DNA of 64,000 bases, taken from assembly GCA_913050185.1 (NCBI GenBank), contig CAJXBA010000001.1, positions 19,311 to 83,310 of the forward strand. Direction: 5' to 3'. This document shows positions 1 through 11,221 of the stretch, one piece after another. Source of the DNA: an uncultured Pelagibacteraceae bacterium. Its GTDB lineage: Bacteria > Pseudomonadota > Alphaproteobacteria > Pelagibacterales > Pelagibacteraceae. Below the pieces are notes generated by a model. It did no database searches. It was not told where the DNA came from and saw nothing but the letters and a program-made list of their open reading frames with translations. The translations under genes and the position numbers were made by a program. How positions within the stretch are numbered: the first letter of the stretch is position 1; the number at the start of each line of letters is the position of its first letter.

Positions 1-314
1 GAACAACATTATTTAATTTATATTTTTTTAAAATTTTATAAACACATTTTATTATACTTGCATTATGAAGCATGCCAATCTTTACGGCATTGGCTCCAAT
101 GTCATCTAAAATCATTGTTATTTGTTTTTGTACACTCTTTGTGGGAATTGGAATAATTTTTTTTACTCCTCTAGTATCTTGTGCAGTAACTGCCGTTACA
201 GCTGTCATTGCATAACTGCCAAGAACTGTAACTGTCTTAATATCTGCCTGAATACCTGCTCCCCCGGAAGAGTCTGAACCTGCGATTATTAATACTTTTG
301 ACTTGGGTTTCACT
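1..314 (-). CDS. thiD: Hydroxymethylpyrimidine/phosphomethylpyrimidine kinase ThiD, truncated by window edge
   Basis: Minus-strand translation from a GTG start at ~314: VKPKSKVLIIAGSDSSGGAGIQADIKTVTVLGSYAMTAVTAVTAQDTRGVKKI..., typical ThiD N-terminus; not in the ORF track because it runs off the edge. Confidence 0.9.
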
Positions 315-1644
315 ATTTTATTGATCTCTTAATTATTTTTACACATTTTAATATTAAATTTTTATTATATGACTCACCCATGATTCTTATCTTTGGTTCC
401 GTACCTGATTTTCTTATCAATAATCTTCCATAATCATTCATGAGTTTGCTAGCTTTTTTAATCGCTTTTTTACATTTGGATTTATGGATTATATTTTTAT
501 CTTTTACGATCACGTTATCTAATACCTGTGGCAAAGGTCGAAAAACATTAAGTAATTGACTAGCTTTTTTTCCTTTTCTTAATGAAAACAAAACCTCTAA
601 TGCAACCATTAAACCATCGCCGGTGGTTGCAAATTTACCAAGAATTATGTGGCCGGATTGTTCACCACCTAAATTAAAATTTAATTTTTTCATTTTTTCC
701 TTTACATATCTATCTCCTACTTTGGTTCTATGAAATCTAATTTTTTTTTTTCTTAAAAAACTTTCTAGTCCGTAATTCGACATTAAAGTTCCAATTACGC
801 CACCTTTTAAAATTTTTTTTGATTTCCATCTACTAGCTAGCATTGCAATAATTTGGTCACCATCTATTATTTTACTTTTTTCATCGCACATAATAATTCT
901 GTCAGCGTCACCATCAAATGAAATGCCAACATTAGCTTTATGTTTTCTGACAGCTAACTTAATTTTTGACGGATGTGTAGATCCACATTTATCGTTAATA
1001 TTTAAGCCATTAGGTTTTACACCAAAAGGTACAACTTTAGCACCAAGCTTTTTAAGCAATTTGGGAGCGGCTATATAACCTGCTCCATTGGCGCAATCTA
1101 AAACTATTTTAGTTCCTCTTAGGTTAAAATTATTTGGAAAATTATTTTTTAGTATTTCTATATATTTATCATTGCCGTCTTCAAGTCTTTTGACTCTGCC
1201 TAACAATTTTGGATTCGTAAGTTGTTTTGTATTTTTTGCATCTATTAATTTTTCAATTTTTTTTTCTATTTGATCTGATAATTTCATACCATCTGGTCCA
1301 AATAATTTAAGACCATTGTCATAATAAGGATTATGAGAGGCAGTAATCATAATACCCATATTTGCTTTCATTGATTTTGTTAGCATTGCAAGTCCATTAG
1401 TTGGCAAAGGCCCAAGTGTGAAAATATGCATTCCACCTGACGTTAAACCTGATACCAATGCTGGTTCTAAAGTATATCCAGATAATCTTGTATCTTTGGC
1501 TATTATTGCAATTTGTTTTGTTTTTTTTCGGTTTTTAAAATAAGTAGCAGCTGCTAGGCCAAATTTAAAAAATTTTTCTCCAGTAATATTGCCTTCGTTA
1601 ACAGTGCCTCTAATACCGTCAGTCCCAAAATATTTATTGCTCAT
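313..1644 (-). CDS. glmM: Phosphoglucosamine mutase
   Basis: ORF with KYFGTDGIRGTVN, ITASHNPYYDNGLK, SFDGDADR and RKSGTEPKIRIMGE motifs. Confidence 0.97.
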   Translation of the reverse strand: MSNKYFGTDGIRGTVNEGNITGEKFFKFGLAAATYFKNRKKTKQIAIIAKDTRLSGYTLEPALVSGLTSGGMHIFTLGPLPTNGLAMLTKSMKANMGIMITASHNPYYDNGLKLFGPDGMKLSDQIEKKIEKLIDAKNTKQLTNPKLLGRVKRLEDGNDKYIEILKNNFPNNFNLRGTKIVLDCANGAGYIAAPKLLKKLGAKVVPFGVKPNGLNINDKCGSTHPSKIKLAVRKHKANVGISFDGDADRIIMCDEKSKIIDGDQIIAMLASRWKSKKILKGGVIGTLMSNYGLESFLRKKKIRFHRTKVGDRYVKEKMKKLNFNLGGEQSGHIILGKFATTGDGLMVALEVLFSLRKGKKASQLLNVFRPLPQVLDNVIVKDKNIIHKSKCKKAIKKASKLMNDYGRLLIRKSGTEPKIRIMGESYNKNLILKCVKIIKRSIK

Positions 1645-1647
1645 GGA

Positions 1648-2724
1648 TTAGTTTGTATTCAATATATTATTAAAAACTAATATTCCTTGATTAATTTCTT
1701 TAACATTATGAACTCTAAATAACTGAACACCTTGAGAAAGTCCATATAACACTGATGCCAAAGTACCCCCTGTTCGATCGGGTGTATCAAATTTTGTTAC
1801 TATATGTTCTATAAATCTTTTTCTCGAAGTTCCTATTAGAATTGGACATCCCAAGCTGTGGAAAATAGAAATTTTAGACATCAATCTTAAGTTATGATTT
1901 AAGTTTTTTCCAAAACCAATTCCTGGATCTAAAATAATTAATTCTTTTTTATAATTTTGTTTAACGCAAAAATTAATTTTTTCTTCAAAAAAGTCAAAAA
2001 TATCTAATATGACATCTTCATAGATTGGATTGTTTTGCATTGTAGAAGGAGTTCCTTGCATGTGATGTAAAATAAATGGTTTTTTATTGGAATTGATAAC
2101 ATCAAAAGATTTTTTATCAAAATTTAAACCAGAAACATCGTTAATGATATCAACTCCGTTCTCTATACCTTTAGTCATCACATAGGATTTTCTTGTATCT
2201 AAGGATAAAATTCCTTTCGGAAATTCCTTTTTAAATTTAACAATGGTATTTTTTATTCTTTCCCATTCTTCTTTTGCATCAATAGTTTTGGATCCTGGTC
2301 TAGTAGATTCTCCTCCAATATCAATGATTGTCGCTCCACTGTTAACCATTGACCTAGCCTGATCATAAGCTTCTGTTTCTTCAAAAAATAATCCACCATC
2401 TGAAAAACTATCAGGAGTTATATTTAACACTCCAATTAATAATGGAATATCAAATCTTAATCCTAATATATTTTTTCTTTTTGAAGTTATATTTTTTAAA
2501 TCTTTCTCGATCGTGATCAGGATTTTCCTATCAATCTCAGAAATTTTTTTAATTGAATAAAATTTACTATCAATAACTCCTTTTTTTTCTCTACTAATAA
2601 TTTCTACTTGATCGAAGGCTATGTTTGAATACCCGGTTAAAGAAAGAGCTTTTTTTTCATCAATAAGTTTTTTGGCGTAATTTCCGTAATAGAAATTACA
2701 CGGTCTTGTGTAATATTTACGCAT
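1648..2724 (-). CDS. folP: Dihydropteroate synthase
   Basis: GVLNITPDSFSDGG, DIGGESTRPGS, DPGIGFGKN motifs. Confidence 0.95.
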   Translation of the reverse strand: MRKYYTRPCNFYYGNYAKKLIDEKKALSLTGYSNIAFDQVEIISREKKGVIDSKFYSIKKISEIDRKILITIEKDLKNITSKRKNILGLRFDIPLLIGVLNITPDSFSDGGLFFEETEAYDQARSMVNSGATIIDIGGESTRPGSKTIDAKEEWERIKNTIVKFKKEFPKGILSLDTRKSYVMTKGIENGVDIINDVSGLNFDKKSFDVINSNKKPFILHHMQGTPSTMQNNPIYEDVILDIFDFFEEKINFCVKQNYKKELIILDPGIGFGKNLNHNLRLMSKISIFHSLGCPILIGTSRKRFIEHIVTKFDTPDRTGGTLASVLYGLSQGVQLFRVHNVKEINQGILVFNNILNTN

Positions 2725-2730
2725 TAAAAA

Positions 2731-4620
2731 CTAAACAGCAGGTTTTGGCTTTAAACCCAGAGATCCTAATGATGAAGATTCCTCTTTGGTTTCTTCATCT
2801 TTTTCATTTTCTCTTTTTGGTTGGGTATTTTTTATAATTAAATCATTTATTTCGTCTCCTGACAAAGTTTCATATAATATCAGGACTTTTGCTAATTTAT
2901 GCAAATCATCTATTTTTTCAGTGAGAATTTTCTTTGCTTTTTGATAGCCTTCATCAACAATTCTTTTGATTTCAAAATCAACTTTTTTCGCAGTTTCTTC
3001 AGATATATGCTGTTGTCTAGTAATTGATCGTCCAAGAAAAACTTCATCTTCATTTTCACCATAAGTCAAAGGTCCAAGCTTTTCACTCATTCCAAATTTT
3101 GTTACCATATCTTTTGCTAATTTCGTAGCCATTTGAATATCAGACGAAGCACCTGAGGTAACTTTAGCGTGACCAAAAATCAGTTCCTCTGCAACTCTTC
3201 CTCCCATAGCTTTTGATATATTGGCTTCAAGATATTCTCTTGTATGAGAGTATTTGTCTCTTTCCGGCAGGGTCCAAACTACACCTAAAGCTCGACCTCT
3301 TGGAATAATGGTTGCTTTATGTATGGGATCTGATGCTTTTTCATTTAATGCAACAATAGCGTGACCGCCTTCATGGTAGGCTGTTAATTTTTTATCCTCT
3401 TCGGTCATAACCATTGATCTTCTTTCTGCACCCATCATTACTTTATCTTTAGCTTCTTCTACATCAGCCATTGTAACAATTCTTTTATTTTTTCTAGCTG
3501 CCAATAATGCAGCTTCATTTGTAAGATTTGCCAAGTCAGCACCAGAAAAACCGGGGGTGCCTCTAGCAATAGTTCTTAATTTTACGTCAGGTCCTGTATT
3601 AATCTTTTTAATATGAATTTTCAAAATAGCTTCTCTTCCTACAATATCTGGATTAGGTATAACAACTTGTCTATCAAATCTTCCAGGTCTTATTAAAGCG
3701 GGATCTAAAACATCAGGTCTGTTTGTTGCGGCAATAATTATCACACCTTCATTCGTATCAAAACCATCCATTTCTACGAGTAATTGATTTAATGTTTGTT
3801 CCCTTTCATCGTTTCCACCTCCGAGTCCAGCTCCCCTACTTCTTCCAACAGCATCAATCTCATCTATAAAAATTATACAAGGAGCATTCTTTTTTCCTTG
3901 TTCCATCATATCTCTAACTCTTGAAGCACCAACGCCAACAAACATTTCAACAAAATCGGATCCTGAAATTGTAAAGAAAGGTACATCAGCTTCTCCGGCT
4001 ATTGCTCTTGCTAGTAAAGTTTTGCCTGTTCCCGGAGGTCCAATTAGAAGTGCTCCTTTTGGAATTTTTCCACCAAGTTTTCTAAATTTTCTTGGATCTT
4101 TTAAAAATTCCACCATTTCTTCAACTTCTTCTTTTGCTTCATCTATTCCAGCAACATCATTAAAAGTCACTTTACCTCGAGCTTCAGATAATAGTTTTGC
4201 TTTAGATCTTCCAAATCCCATAGCGCCACCTTTGCCTCCTTGCATTTGCCTCATAAAAAATATCCACACTCCAATAAGCAGTAACATTGGAAACCAAGAT
4301 AAAAGAATTCCCAACAGAGAAGGCATTTTATCGTCTTGAGGTGAAGCTGTTATGTTGACGCCTTTTGAAGACAATTTTTCTACGAGATTAGGATCGTTTG
4401 GAGCATAAGTATTGAATGCAGTACCATCGGACAAAACTCCTTTGATTTCATTTCCCTTGATCTCAACTTCTATAACTCTATTTTCTTCGAGATTTTTTAA
4501 AAAACTAGAAAAAGGAACTTTATCTGACGTGATAGAATGTTTGGGATTTTGGTATAATTGAAAAAGTCCCACTATAAGCAGAACTATTACACTCCACATC
4601 ATTAGATTTTTGTAATTCAT
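2731..4620 (-). CDS. ftsH: ATP-dependent zinc metalloprotease FtsH
   Basis: N-terminal TM segments, GPPGTGKT Walker A, SRH, HEGGHA zinc motif. Confidence 0.98.
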   Translation of the reverse strand: MNYKNLMMWSVIVLLIVGLFQLYQNPKHSITSDKVPFSSFLKNLEENRVIEVEIKGNEIKGVLSDGTAFNTYAPNDPNLVEKLSSKGVNITASPQDDKMPSLLGILLSWFPMLLLIGVWIFFMRQMQGGKGGAMGFGRSKAKLLSEARGKVTFNDVAGIDEAKEEVEEMVEFLKDPRKFRKLGGKIPKGALLIGPPGTGKTLLARAIAGEADVPFFTISGSDFVEMFVGVGASRVRDMMEQGKKNAPCIIFIDEIDAVGRSRGAGLGGGNDEREQTLNQLLVEMDGFDTNEGVIIIAATNRPDVLDPALIRPGRFDRQVVIPNPDIVGREAILKIHIKKINTGPDVKLRTIARGTPGFSGADLANLTNEAALLAARKNKRIVTMADVEEAKDKVMMGAERRSMVMTEEDKKLTAYHEGGHAIVALNEKASDPIHKATIIPRGRALGVVWTLPERDKYSHTREYLEANISKAMGGRVAEELIFGHAKVTSGASSDIQMATKLAKDMVTKFGMSEKLGPLTYGENEDEVFLGRSITRQQHISEETAKKVDFEIKRIVDEGYQKAKKILTEKIDDLHKLAKVLILYETLSGDEINDLIIKNTQPKRENEKDEETKEESSSLGSLGLKPKPAV

Positions 4621-4693
4621 ATAGTATTTAAGATAAGCATTATTCTTTACTAAACAAGTAGCAATTTCACCAGGATAATCTTAATAAAAATGG

Positions 4694-5764
4694 TCATTTT
4701 CCTAACTGGTTAAACATTTTTTTAATTTTTTTTTCTTTTTCAATTGAAATAAGACTTCCTTTTTTTTCAATAATGCATCCTCCTAAAGTAGATTTATTGA
4801 ATTTAATTTTTTTTACACGATCAATTAAATTGATAATTTTTTTGGACCTTGGTGGATAATACGTTCCTGATACCAAAGATAATACATCAGAAAAAGATTT
4901 AAAAATAATTTCTCCAGATTCTTCTGAAAACATTTGTGTATTTATTAAACATTTATCGTTCGACAAAAAAGATACATGCTTGTATAAAGCTTTGTTTTTA
5001 TAATAATTTAAAGCTTTGTTTGCAGACAGAAGATTGTTAATTGTCCTAATAATTTTACCTGTATTTAAACCTTCTCTCTCCATGATTTTTATATACTTTC
5101 TTATTCTAACACGTAAAAATTTATTATCTTTATTTGATGGATCTTTAATATAATTTTCAAAAATATTTAAAGTTACATACTTTAAATCTTCTTTTTTAGT
5201 AGCCAAAAGTGGCCTAATAATTTTCAATTTATTATTGTAGACAACGCTATTCGACATTGAAGACAAACCGGTTAGTCCACTTCCCCTAAGCAATCTTATA
5301 AAGAAATTTTCAATTTGATCATCCTTATGATGTGCGGTAATTAAATACTTTATGTTATTGTTTAAACAGTAGTTAGATATTAAAGAATATCTCATATTCC
5401 TAGCTTTGCTTTGAATGTTGCTTTTGGGAACGCTGCCTTTCCAATTAAGAATTTTACTTTTTATACCTTCTTTTTTTAGTATTTCTTTAACTTTTGTGGC
5501 TTCTTTGCGAGATTCTTTTCTTAGTTTGTGATCAACAATTAGAACATGCATTTTATTTTTAAATTCATGAACATACATTTTACCAAAATAAGCCAAAGAC
5601 AAACTATCTGGGCCGCCGGAAACGGCCAGAGCAAAACTTTTTTTATTAACTTCTTTAGAAATTACAGTCTTAAATTTTGCGTATGTTTTTTTGATTTTGA
5701 GATTTTTAAATGATAATTCTTTATTATTAACCTTTTTTGTCGCAGTTAAATTTTTTCTTTTCAT
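4694..5764 (-). CDS. tilS: tRNA(Ile)-lysidine synthase
   Basis: SGGPDSLSLAYF PP-loop, HHKDDQIENFFIRLLRGSGLTGLSSM. Confidence 0.92.
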   Translation of the reverse strand: MKRKNLTATKKVNNKELSFKNLKIKKTYAKFKTVISKEVNKKSFALAVSGGPDSLSLAYFGKMYVHEFKNKMHVLIVDHKLRKESRKEATKVKEILKKEGIKSKILNWKGSVPKSNIQSKARNMRYSLISNYCLNNNIKYLITAHHKDDQIENFFIRLLRGSGLTGLSSMSNSVVYNNKLKIIRPLLATKKEDLKYVTLNIFENYIKDPSNKDNKFLRVRIRKYIKIMEREGLNTGKIIRTINNLLSANKALNYYKNKALYKHVSFLSNDKCLINTQMFSEESGEIIFKSFSDVLSLVSGTYYPPRSKKIINLIDRVKKIKFNKSTLGGCIIEKKGSLISIEKEKKIKKMFNQLGK

Positions 5765-6704
5765 ATTCAGCTTTTTGAATAACAGATTGATTGGCTTTTG
5801 GATATTGAGTTTTAATTCCCAAAATCATTGAACAGCCTTGATCCTTCTCTCCAATCTGCACCATCATAACTCCTAGTTTAAGTAAGTTTACAGGTGCTTT
5901 GGCACTTTTTGGATATTTTTGGTAACCATCTAAATACGCACCTGCAGCATCTTGGTAAAGTTGTCTTACTCTAAAAGTTTCTCCATACCAATATTGAGCG
6001 CTTCCAGCAAGTTCGTGTTCTGGATGAGAATTTACAAATTCTCTGAGTGCAAACTCTGCTGTTTCGTAATCTCCTACTTTCAAAAAGCTTTGGGCGAATT
6101 TATATCGTTCTTCTGGTGAACCTTCTGGAAGAAGTTTTTCGGTTCTTTCCGCTGTTTCGATGACAACAGTTCCTGCTGACTCGATAGATTGTGTTTCTTG
6201 ATTTTGTTTTAGAGAAGTTAAATCTTTATCTGCAATGACACCTAAATTTTTTGCTTTGCTACTTCCAGGCAGTTCATTTATCAAATTAGCAGCGGTACTT
6301 TCTCTAACATCCGATCCACCTTTTTCTATACCTGCTTCTAATTCTATAAAGCGGGTTTGGTTATCTGTTTGAATTTTTGTAATTCTGTTTGTAAGTTTAT
6401 CAAGTCTGAAATTAACTTCTTCAAAACTGTTCGTTAGTATTTTAAATTGTTCTTCGAGGTCTGACAATTTAAGTAGATGTCTTGTTAAAACATCTCCATC
6501 GTTATCTGATAATTTTACACTGCCACTAATACCTTCGTTATTTTGCGCATAAACTGCTTTTTCTAATGTTTTTATATCTTGTTGTAATATTTTTATTTGC
6601 TGTAAAATTGATTCCGATTCTTCTCCATAAGCTTTAAATGAACCTAAAACAATAAGAATTAAAATCAGTATTGTCCTGTTTAAAGAAACTAAGATTTTAC
6701 CCAT
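5727..6704 (-). CDS. cpoB: Tol-Pal system protein YbgF/CpoB
   Basis: Signal peptide, coiled coil, C-terminal TPR (RYKFAQSFLKVGDYETAEFALREFVNSHPEHELAGSAQYWYGETF), next to pal. Confidence 0.9.
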   Translation of the reverse strand: MGKILVSLNRTILILILIVLGSFKAYGEESESILQQIKILQQDIKTLEKAVYAQNNEGISGSVKLSDNDGDVLTRHLLKLSDLEEQFKILTNSFEEVNFRLDKLTNRITKIQTDNQTRFIELEAGIEKGGSDVRESTAANLINELPGSSKAKNLGVIADKDLTSLKQNQETQSIESAGTVVIETAERTEKLLPEGSPEERYKFAQSFLKVGDYETAEFALREFVNSHPEHELAGSAQYWYGETFRVRQLYQDAAGAYLDGYQKYPKSAKAPVNLLKLGVMMVQIGEKDQGCSMILGIKTQYPKANQSVIQKAEYEKKKFNCDKKG

Positions 6705-6741
6705 TTTTTAATTTGATACTTTAAAGAAAATAGTGGCAAAA

Positions 6742-6775
6742 AAAAGACCCTCATGTATATACAAGAGGGTCTTTT
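6742..6775 (-). terminator. Rho-independent-like terminator between pal and cpoB (potentially bidirectional)
   Basis: AAAAGACCCTC-N12-GAGGGTCTTTT inverted repeat just after the pal stop codon. Confidence 0.75.
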
Positions 6776-6799
6776 ATAAATTTTTTCTTAAACTATAAC

Positions 6800-7306
6800 T
6801 TAGTTAGCTTTAACCGTTACAGATCTTCTGTTCTGAGACCATGCTACAGGTGTGCTAGCTGAATTAACCGGTCTCTCTTTTCCATAACTTATAACTGTTA
6901 TTCTTTCCCCAGAAACGCCATAGGTCAATAAATAATCTTTGGCCGCATTAGCTCTTCTTTCACCAAGTGCCAAATTGTATTCTCTTGTGCCTCTCTCGTC
7001 TGCATGCCCTTCGATAGTTACAGTAACATCTTTATTCTTTCTCATCCACGCCGCTTGCTTACGTAACGTGTCTCTTGCAGCAGTTGTTAATACTGACTTG
7101 TTCGTCGCAAAGAAAACTCTGTCAGGAACTCCGGTTGCGAGGTATTCCACAGTCTCTTGACCAGTATATACATCACTTTTAACTACTTCTGCTTCTGCTT
7201 CTGCTGAAACTTGTTTTCCAACTTTTTTTTGTGTAGCGCAAGCTGTCAACGCAACGGCTGCAAATGCAATTAGCAAAATCTTTTTTATACTCACTAGGTA
7301 ATCCAT
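6800..7306 (-). CDS. pal: Peptidoglycan-associated lipoprotein Pal
   Basis: Lipobox LTACA, OmpA-like VTIEGHADERGTREYNLALGERRA. Confidence 0.96.
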   Translation of the reverse strand: MDYLVSIKKILLIAFAAVALTACATQKKVGKQVSAEAEAEVVKSDVYTGQETVEYLATGVPDRVFFATNKSVLTTAARDTLRKQAAWMRKNKDVTVTIEGHADERGTREYNLALGERRANAAKDYLLTYGVSGERITVISYGKERPVNSASTPVAWSQNRRSVTVKAN

Positions 7307-7415
7307 CTATATATCTCCCTGACTGTTGTTAATGTTTTTAAATTCCGTTGTCAATCCCAATACAATATTTCAAAATAACTTTCAAGTTGCAAGCCAATTT
7401 TACTCTGAAAAAACA

Positions 7416-8759
7416 CTACTTTGAGAGTAAAGAGGACCAAGATGGGTCGGATCCATCTGTCTCGGTCTCTATAAGTCTTTCGTTATAACCTGTTAGATCA
7501 ATTGACCAAAGTTTGGCAGAAAATCCCTTTCCTTCTTCATCTGATCTCGTTTCCCGATAAAATATTAGCACCCTCCCATTTGGTGACCATGATGGTGCTT
7601 CTTGGTAAAAGTTTTCTGTTAATAATCTTTCTCCACTTCCATCAGCTCTCATGACTCCAATATAAAATCTATTATTGTGAACTTTTGTAAACGCAATTAA
7701 ATCACCCCTAGGTGACCAAACAGGAGTTCCATATAGACCTTTACCAAAAGTTATTCTTTTTACATTAGAACCGTCGCTTCGCATCACATAAATTTGTTGC
7801 AAGCCACTTCTATCAGAATTAAAACATATATACTTTCCGTTAGGTGAATACGACGGTGATGTATCTATGGAAGAGTGATCAGTAATTTTTTCAACAACTC
7901 TTGTAGCTAAATCCATTGTAAAGATATCTGAGTTTCCATCCTTGGCGAAACTCATAATAATTTTTTTTCCATCTGGTGAAAATCTTGGAGCAAAAGTCAT
8001 TCCAGGAAAGTCTCCTACTACTTCTTGAACTCCCGTCTCAATATCAAGTAAATACACTCTAGGAAAATTTCTAAAATACGATAAATAGGTTACTAGTTGA
8101 TTTGTTGGACTAAATCTTGGAGTCAAAACCAACTCATTACCTAATGTTAAATATTTTACGTTCGCGCCATCTTGATCCATGACAGCAAGTTTCTTAATTC
8201 TTCGAGTCTTTTTACCGGTTTCGGAAACATAAACAATTCGTGTGTCAAAATAACCTTCTTCCCCCGTTAATCTCTGATAAATTTTATCTGAAATTATGTG
8301 TGCTACTCTTCGCCAATTATCCGGTGTAGTAGAAAAGGCCAAAGCTATCATTTCTTTTGCTGCTATGACATCCCATAATCTGAATTCAGTTCTTAGTCTG
8401 TTTTCTGAAATTGTCACTTTTCCACTAACAAGAGCTTGGGCTTTTATTAATCTCCAATCTTCGAATCTGGGTTTAATGTGAGCTATGTCGGAACTTTGTA
8501 AAAATGAATCTTTTTTTAAAGGATTAAATAAACCAGACCTTTTTAAATTTGCTTCAATTATCTTTGAAATTTCTTCTCCAACATTTTTAATAATCTTTTC
8601 ACCTTGTATTATCTCTTGTGAACCTTGCTCGTGATAAAGAGACGACACAGCTATCGGTAATGGTTCTAGGTTTCCTCTTGTTATATCAACTTCAATTAAA
8701 GCAACTGTCGGTCTGATAAGAAGAAAAAAACAAAAAATAACAAAAAATAGTCTCTTCAT
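7416..8759 (-). CDS. tolB: Tol-Pal system beta-propeller protein TolB
   Basis: TolB repeats ([47 protein letters not shown]). Confidence 0.96.
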   Translation of the reverse strand: MKRLFFVIFCFFLLIRPTVALIEVDITRGNLEPLPIAVSSLYHEQGSQEIIQGEKIIKNVGEEISKIIEANLKRSGLFNPLKKDSFLQSSDIAHIKPRFEDWRLIKAQALVSGKVTISENRLRTEFRLWDVIAAKEMIALAFSTTPDNWRRVAHIISDKIYQRLTGEEGYFDTRIVYVSETGKKTRRIKKLAVMDQDGANVKYLTLGNELVLTPRFSPTNQLVTYLSYFRNFPRVYLLDIETGVQEVVGDFPGMTFAPRFSPDGKKIIMSFAKDGNSDIFTMDLATRVVEKITDHSSIDTSPSYSPNGKYICFNSDRSGLQQIYVMRSDGSNVKRITFGKGLYGTPVWSPRGDLIAFTKVHNNRFYIGVMRADGSGERLLTENFYQEAPSWSPNGRVLIFYRETRSDEEGKGFSAKLWSIDLTGYNERLIETETDGSDPSWSSLLSK

Positions 8760-8760
8760 A

Positions 8761-9573
8761 CTATCCCTTTAACATTTCGTTAGCGTTAAAATTTAATTGT
8801 AAATCTTTCCATCTTTCATATCCTGCTGGCGGAACTCTTAAGGGTTGACAAATTCTGACAGCTCTAAGAGCGCTTTCAGCCAAGACTTTATAAAATCTTT
8901 GCCCTGGCGTATTCATACGCTCGTGATCTAATATTGTTGACCTTAAAACGGTACCATCGGGTTTCAATCTCAATTTAATTCTCACTAACAAATTTTCCTC
9001 ATAAGGTAATCCTAATGGCAAACTCCAACATCCAAAAATTTGCGCTTTTAATGCGTCTTCTTCACTTAAAGTTAATCCGGTTGTAAATGAGGTTTTTTTA
9101 ATGTTGCTTTGCGTAAGTTTTTTTTCTTTTTTTGAAGTTTCAGCTTGCTCTACTTTAGATTTGTCAATAAGAGCCGCTACTTGATTGGGATCAAAAAGTT
9201 CCTTTTTTTCAAATTCTGAATCTTGCCTAATAAGTTCTTTAATTTCTTCAGGATTTTGTTTTTTTTTTACTATCTTTTTTTTTTCTTTATTTAAATCATC
9301 AGGAAGTGGAATTCTATCTGGTTTTTCCTTTTTTTTTTTAGACGGAGGTGCCTGTTCTGAAACTACTCTTTCTTTTTTTTTTTTAATTTTTTCAAGCACT
9401 TCCCTAGCTTTTGGTGCAAAGGGAATGTTGGTGATATCAGAAATTTGTATTAAATCTACAGATACTATTGGCGGTAAGTCAATTGGCATTCTCTTCATAA
9501 AGGGTAAGCTTAATGCTGTCAGAACGATCATAGCTGAATGAAATAACAAAGACAAAAATATGCTTCTGGTCAT
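8761..9573 (-). CDS. tolA: Cell envelope protein TolA-like
   Basis: Single N-terminal TM, Lys/Glu/Pro-rich linker, C-terminal TonB/TolA-like domain; between tolR and tolB. Confidence 0.85.
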   Translation of the reverse strand: MTRSIFLSLLFHSAMIVLTALSLPFMKRMPIDLPPIVSVDLIQISDITNIPFAPKAREVLEKIKKKKERVVSEQAPPSKKKKEKPDRIPLPDDLNKEKKKIVKKKQNPEEIKELIRQDSEFEKKELFDPNQVAALIDKSKVEQAETSKKEKKLTQSNIKKTSFTTGLTLSEEDALKAQIFGCWSLPLGLPYEENLLVRIKLRLKPDGTVLRSTILDHERMNTPGQRFYKVLAESALRAVRICQPLRVPPAGYERWKDLQLNFNANEMLKG

Positions 9574-9574
9574 T

Positions 9575-9988
9575 TCAGTTTTTGTATGGTTCTGAAATTA
9601 AAGCGACCTTAGAAAAACCGGCCCCAGATAACATTCCCATAACTTCAAGGACTCGACCGTAGTTGATCGTTTTATCTCCCCTGACATATATTCTGGTATC
9701 AGTTCTATTCTTTGATATAGCTAAAATTTTTGGTATTATTTTTTCAAAAGCAACTTGATGTTCTTGTATAAAAACTTCGCCTTTTGAATTAATTGATAGT
9801 GTCAGTGGTTCTTGTTCATCGGGCAAAGAGTCAGCTGCTGATTCTGGTAGGTCAACTTGCACTCCTACTGTTAACAAGGGAGCTGTAACCATAAATATTA
9901 TCAGAAGCACTAGCATTACGTCAACAAAAGGGGTTACATTTATTTCGCTCATTGGTTTTTTAGATGAACGATTCAATTGAAAACCCAT
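9575..9988 (-). CDS. tolR: Biopolymer transport protein TolR (ExbD family)
   Basis: SEINVTPFVDVMLVLLIIFMVTAP motif. Confidence 0.95.
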   Translation of the reverse strand: MGFQLNRSSKKPMSEINVTPFVDVMLVLLIIFMVTAPLLTVGVQVDLPESAADSLPDEQEPLTLSINSKGEVFIQEHQVAFEKIIPKILAISKNRTDTRIYVRGDKTINYGRVLEVMGMLSGAGFSKVALISEPYKN

Positions 9989-9997
9989 AAATATAAT

Positions 9998-10678
9998 TTA
10001 AATTATTGATGTAAATCTCTTAGAAAAATTTTCTATTCTCGCGCTATATTTTGCAGAGTCACTTGTAAATTTATTATACGCTACAACAGCAGGTACGGCT
10101 GCAAGCAAACCTAATGCTGTCGCAAAAAGTGCTTCTGCTATTCCAGGTGCTACTATTGCAAGACTAGTATTTCTTGAAATAGCAATCGACTGAAATGAAT
10201 TCATTATTCCCCAGACCGTTCCAAATAAACCAATAAAGGGAGCCGTTGAACCCACGGTGGCTAAAAAAGTAAAGTGTTTCTCAATCAATTTAACTTCTTT
10301 ATCACTCGAAATTTCAAGTACTTTACTTACTCGAGCGGATTGAACTGAAGCTGATTTGGATCTTGTTTTCAACAATTCAGCCATTGCTGATTGAAATATA
10401 TTTGCTAGTGGATCTTTTTCTTCATTAGCGAGATTATTATAAAAATTTTCTGCTGATTTAGATTTCCAAAATTTTTCTTCAAAATCTTTTGTGGTCTTTT
10501 CAATTTTTGCAAAAAGCTTATATTTTTCAAAAATCAACGCCCAAGAATACACGGATGCAGCAATCAAAATTACGATAACACTTTTTACTACAATATCGGC
10601 TCTCAAAAAAAGTTGAATTAAAGAAAAATCAGTTGATCCTCCCAATCCAACAACCTGTGTAGCTATTTCTTGTTCCAT
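9998..10678 (-). CDS. tolQ: TolQ proton channel (MotA/TolQ/ExbB)
   Basis: GSTAPFIGLFGTVWGIMNSFQSIA motif. Confidence 0.96.
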   Translation of the reverse strand: MEQEIATQVVGLGGSTDFSLIQLFLRADIVVKSVIVILIAASVYSWALIFEKYKLFAKIEKTTKDFEEKFWKSKSAENFYNNLANEEKDPLANIFQSAMAELLKTRSKSASVQSARVSKVLEISSDKEVKLIEKHFTFLATVGSTAPFIGLFGTVWGIMNSFQSIAISRNTSLAIVAPGIAEALFATALGLLAAVPAVVAYNKFTSDSAKYSARIENFSKRFTSII

Positions 10679-10741
10679 TAAGGCTTAATGAGCATCTAAA
10701 TGTGTCATGAATTTGACGTTAAAATCAATTTTTCGTTAAAA

Positions 10742-11221
10742 TTAAAGTTGCGTATCGTTGAAATACCTAGCTATTAAAATTGCATCAGCTTTATTAGAGT
10801 CTTTTTTTCTAGAAATTTTACCTGATATTTCCGGATAGATTTCAATTGCCTTCGTTCTACTAGCGTCTTTGTTTGTTTTAATTAAGTTAAAATATTTTTT
10901 CCATTTGGTTGGCCTAACAAAATATATGGGTAAACTCAAAGCTGAACAAATACCTTTTATTACACCAAAAGATTGTCCAAAATTAAACATGCTGGTAACT
11001 CCTTGTCCGGGCATTGCGTTAACATGTTCTACAACAACAATAATTTCATCATTATTATTTACTTTTTCTTTAATAATGTTCGTAACCTGAGAGCCGTTTA
11101 CCTGTTTTTTATTTTTTTTCCCATCTATCATAGTAGGCATATCAAATACTTCGATGACTTTTTTGTTTTCCAAAACGCTAATTGCACCGCTTACCCCAGG
11201 ATCTATCCCAAAAATTATCAT
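10742..11221 (-). CDS. RuvC-like / phage-type Holliday junction resolvase-fold nuclease
   Basis: FGIDPGVSGAISVL, VVVEHVNAMPGQGVTSMFNFGQSFGVIKG, C-terminal DSNKADAILIARY acidic motif; sits at the usual ruvC position next to yebC. Confidence 0.8.
   Translation of the reverse strand: MIIFGIDPGVSGAISVLENKKVIEVFDMPTMIDGKKNKKQVNGSQVTNIIKEKVNNNDEIIVVVEHVNAMPGQGVTSMFNFGQSFGVIKGICSALSLPIYFVRPTKWKKYFNLIKTNKDASRTKAIEIYPEISGKISRKKDSNKADAILIARYFNDTQL

Noticed and set aside
4022-4339. Plus-strand ORF antisense to ftsH, and similar antisense ORFs (e.g. 9185-9541, 37809-38249, 44614-45057)
   Set aside because: Each lies opposite a confidently identified gene; low-complexity Ser/Phe/Leu translations are typical antisense artefacts of AT-rich coding DNA.
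5727-5764. tilS/cpoB 38-bp overlap as a possible frameshift
   Set aside because: Both proteins look intact; the overlap is more likely a too-early tilS start choice.
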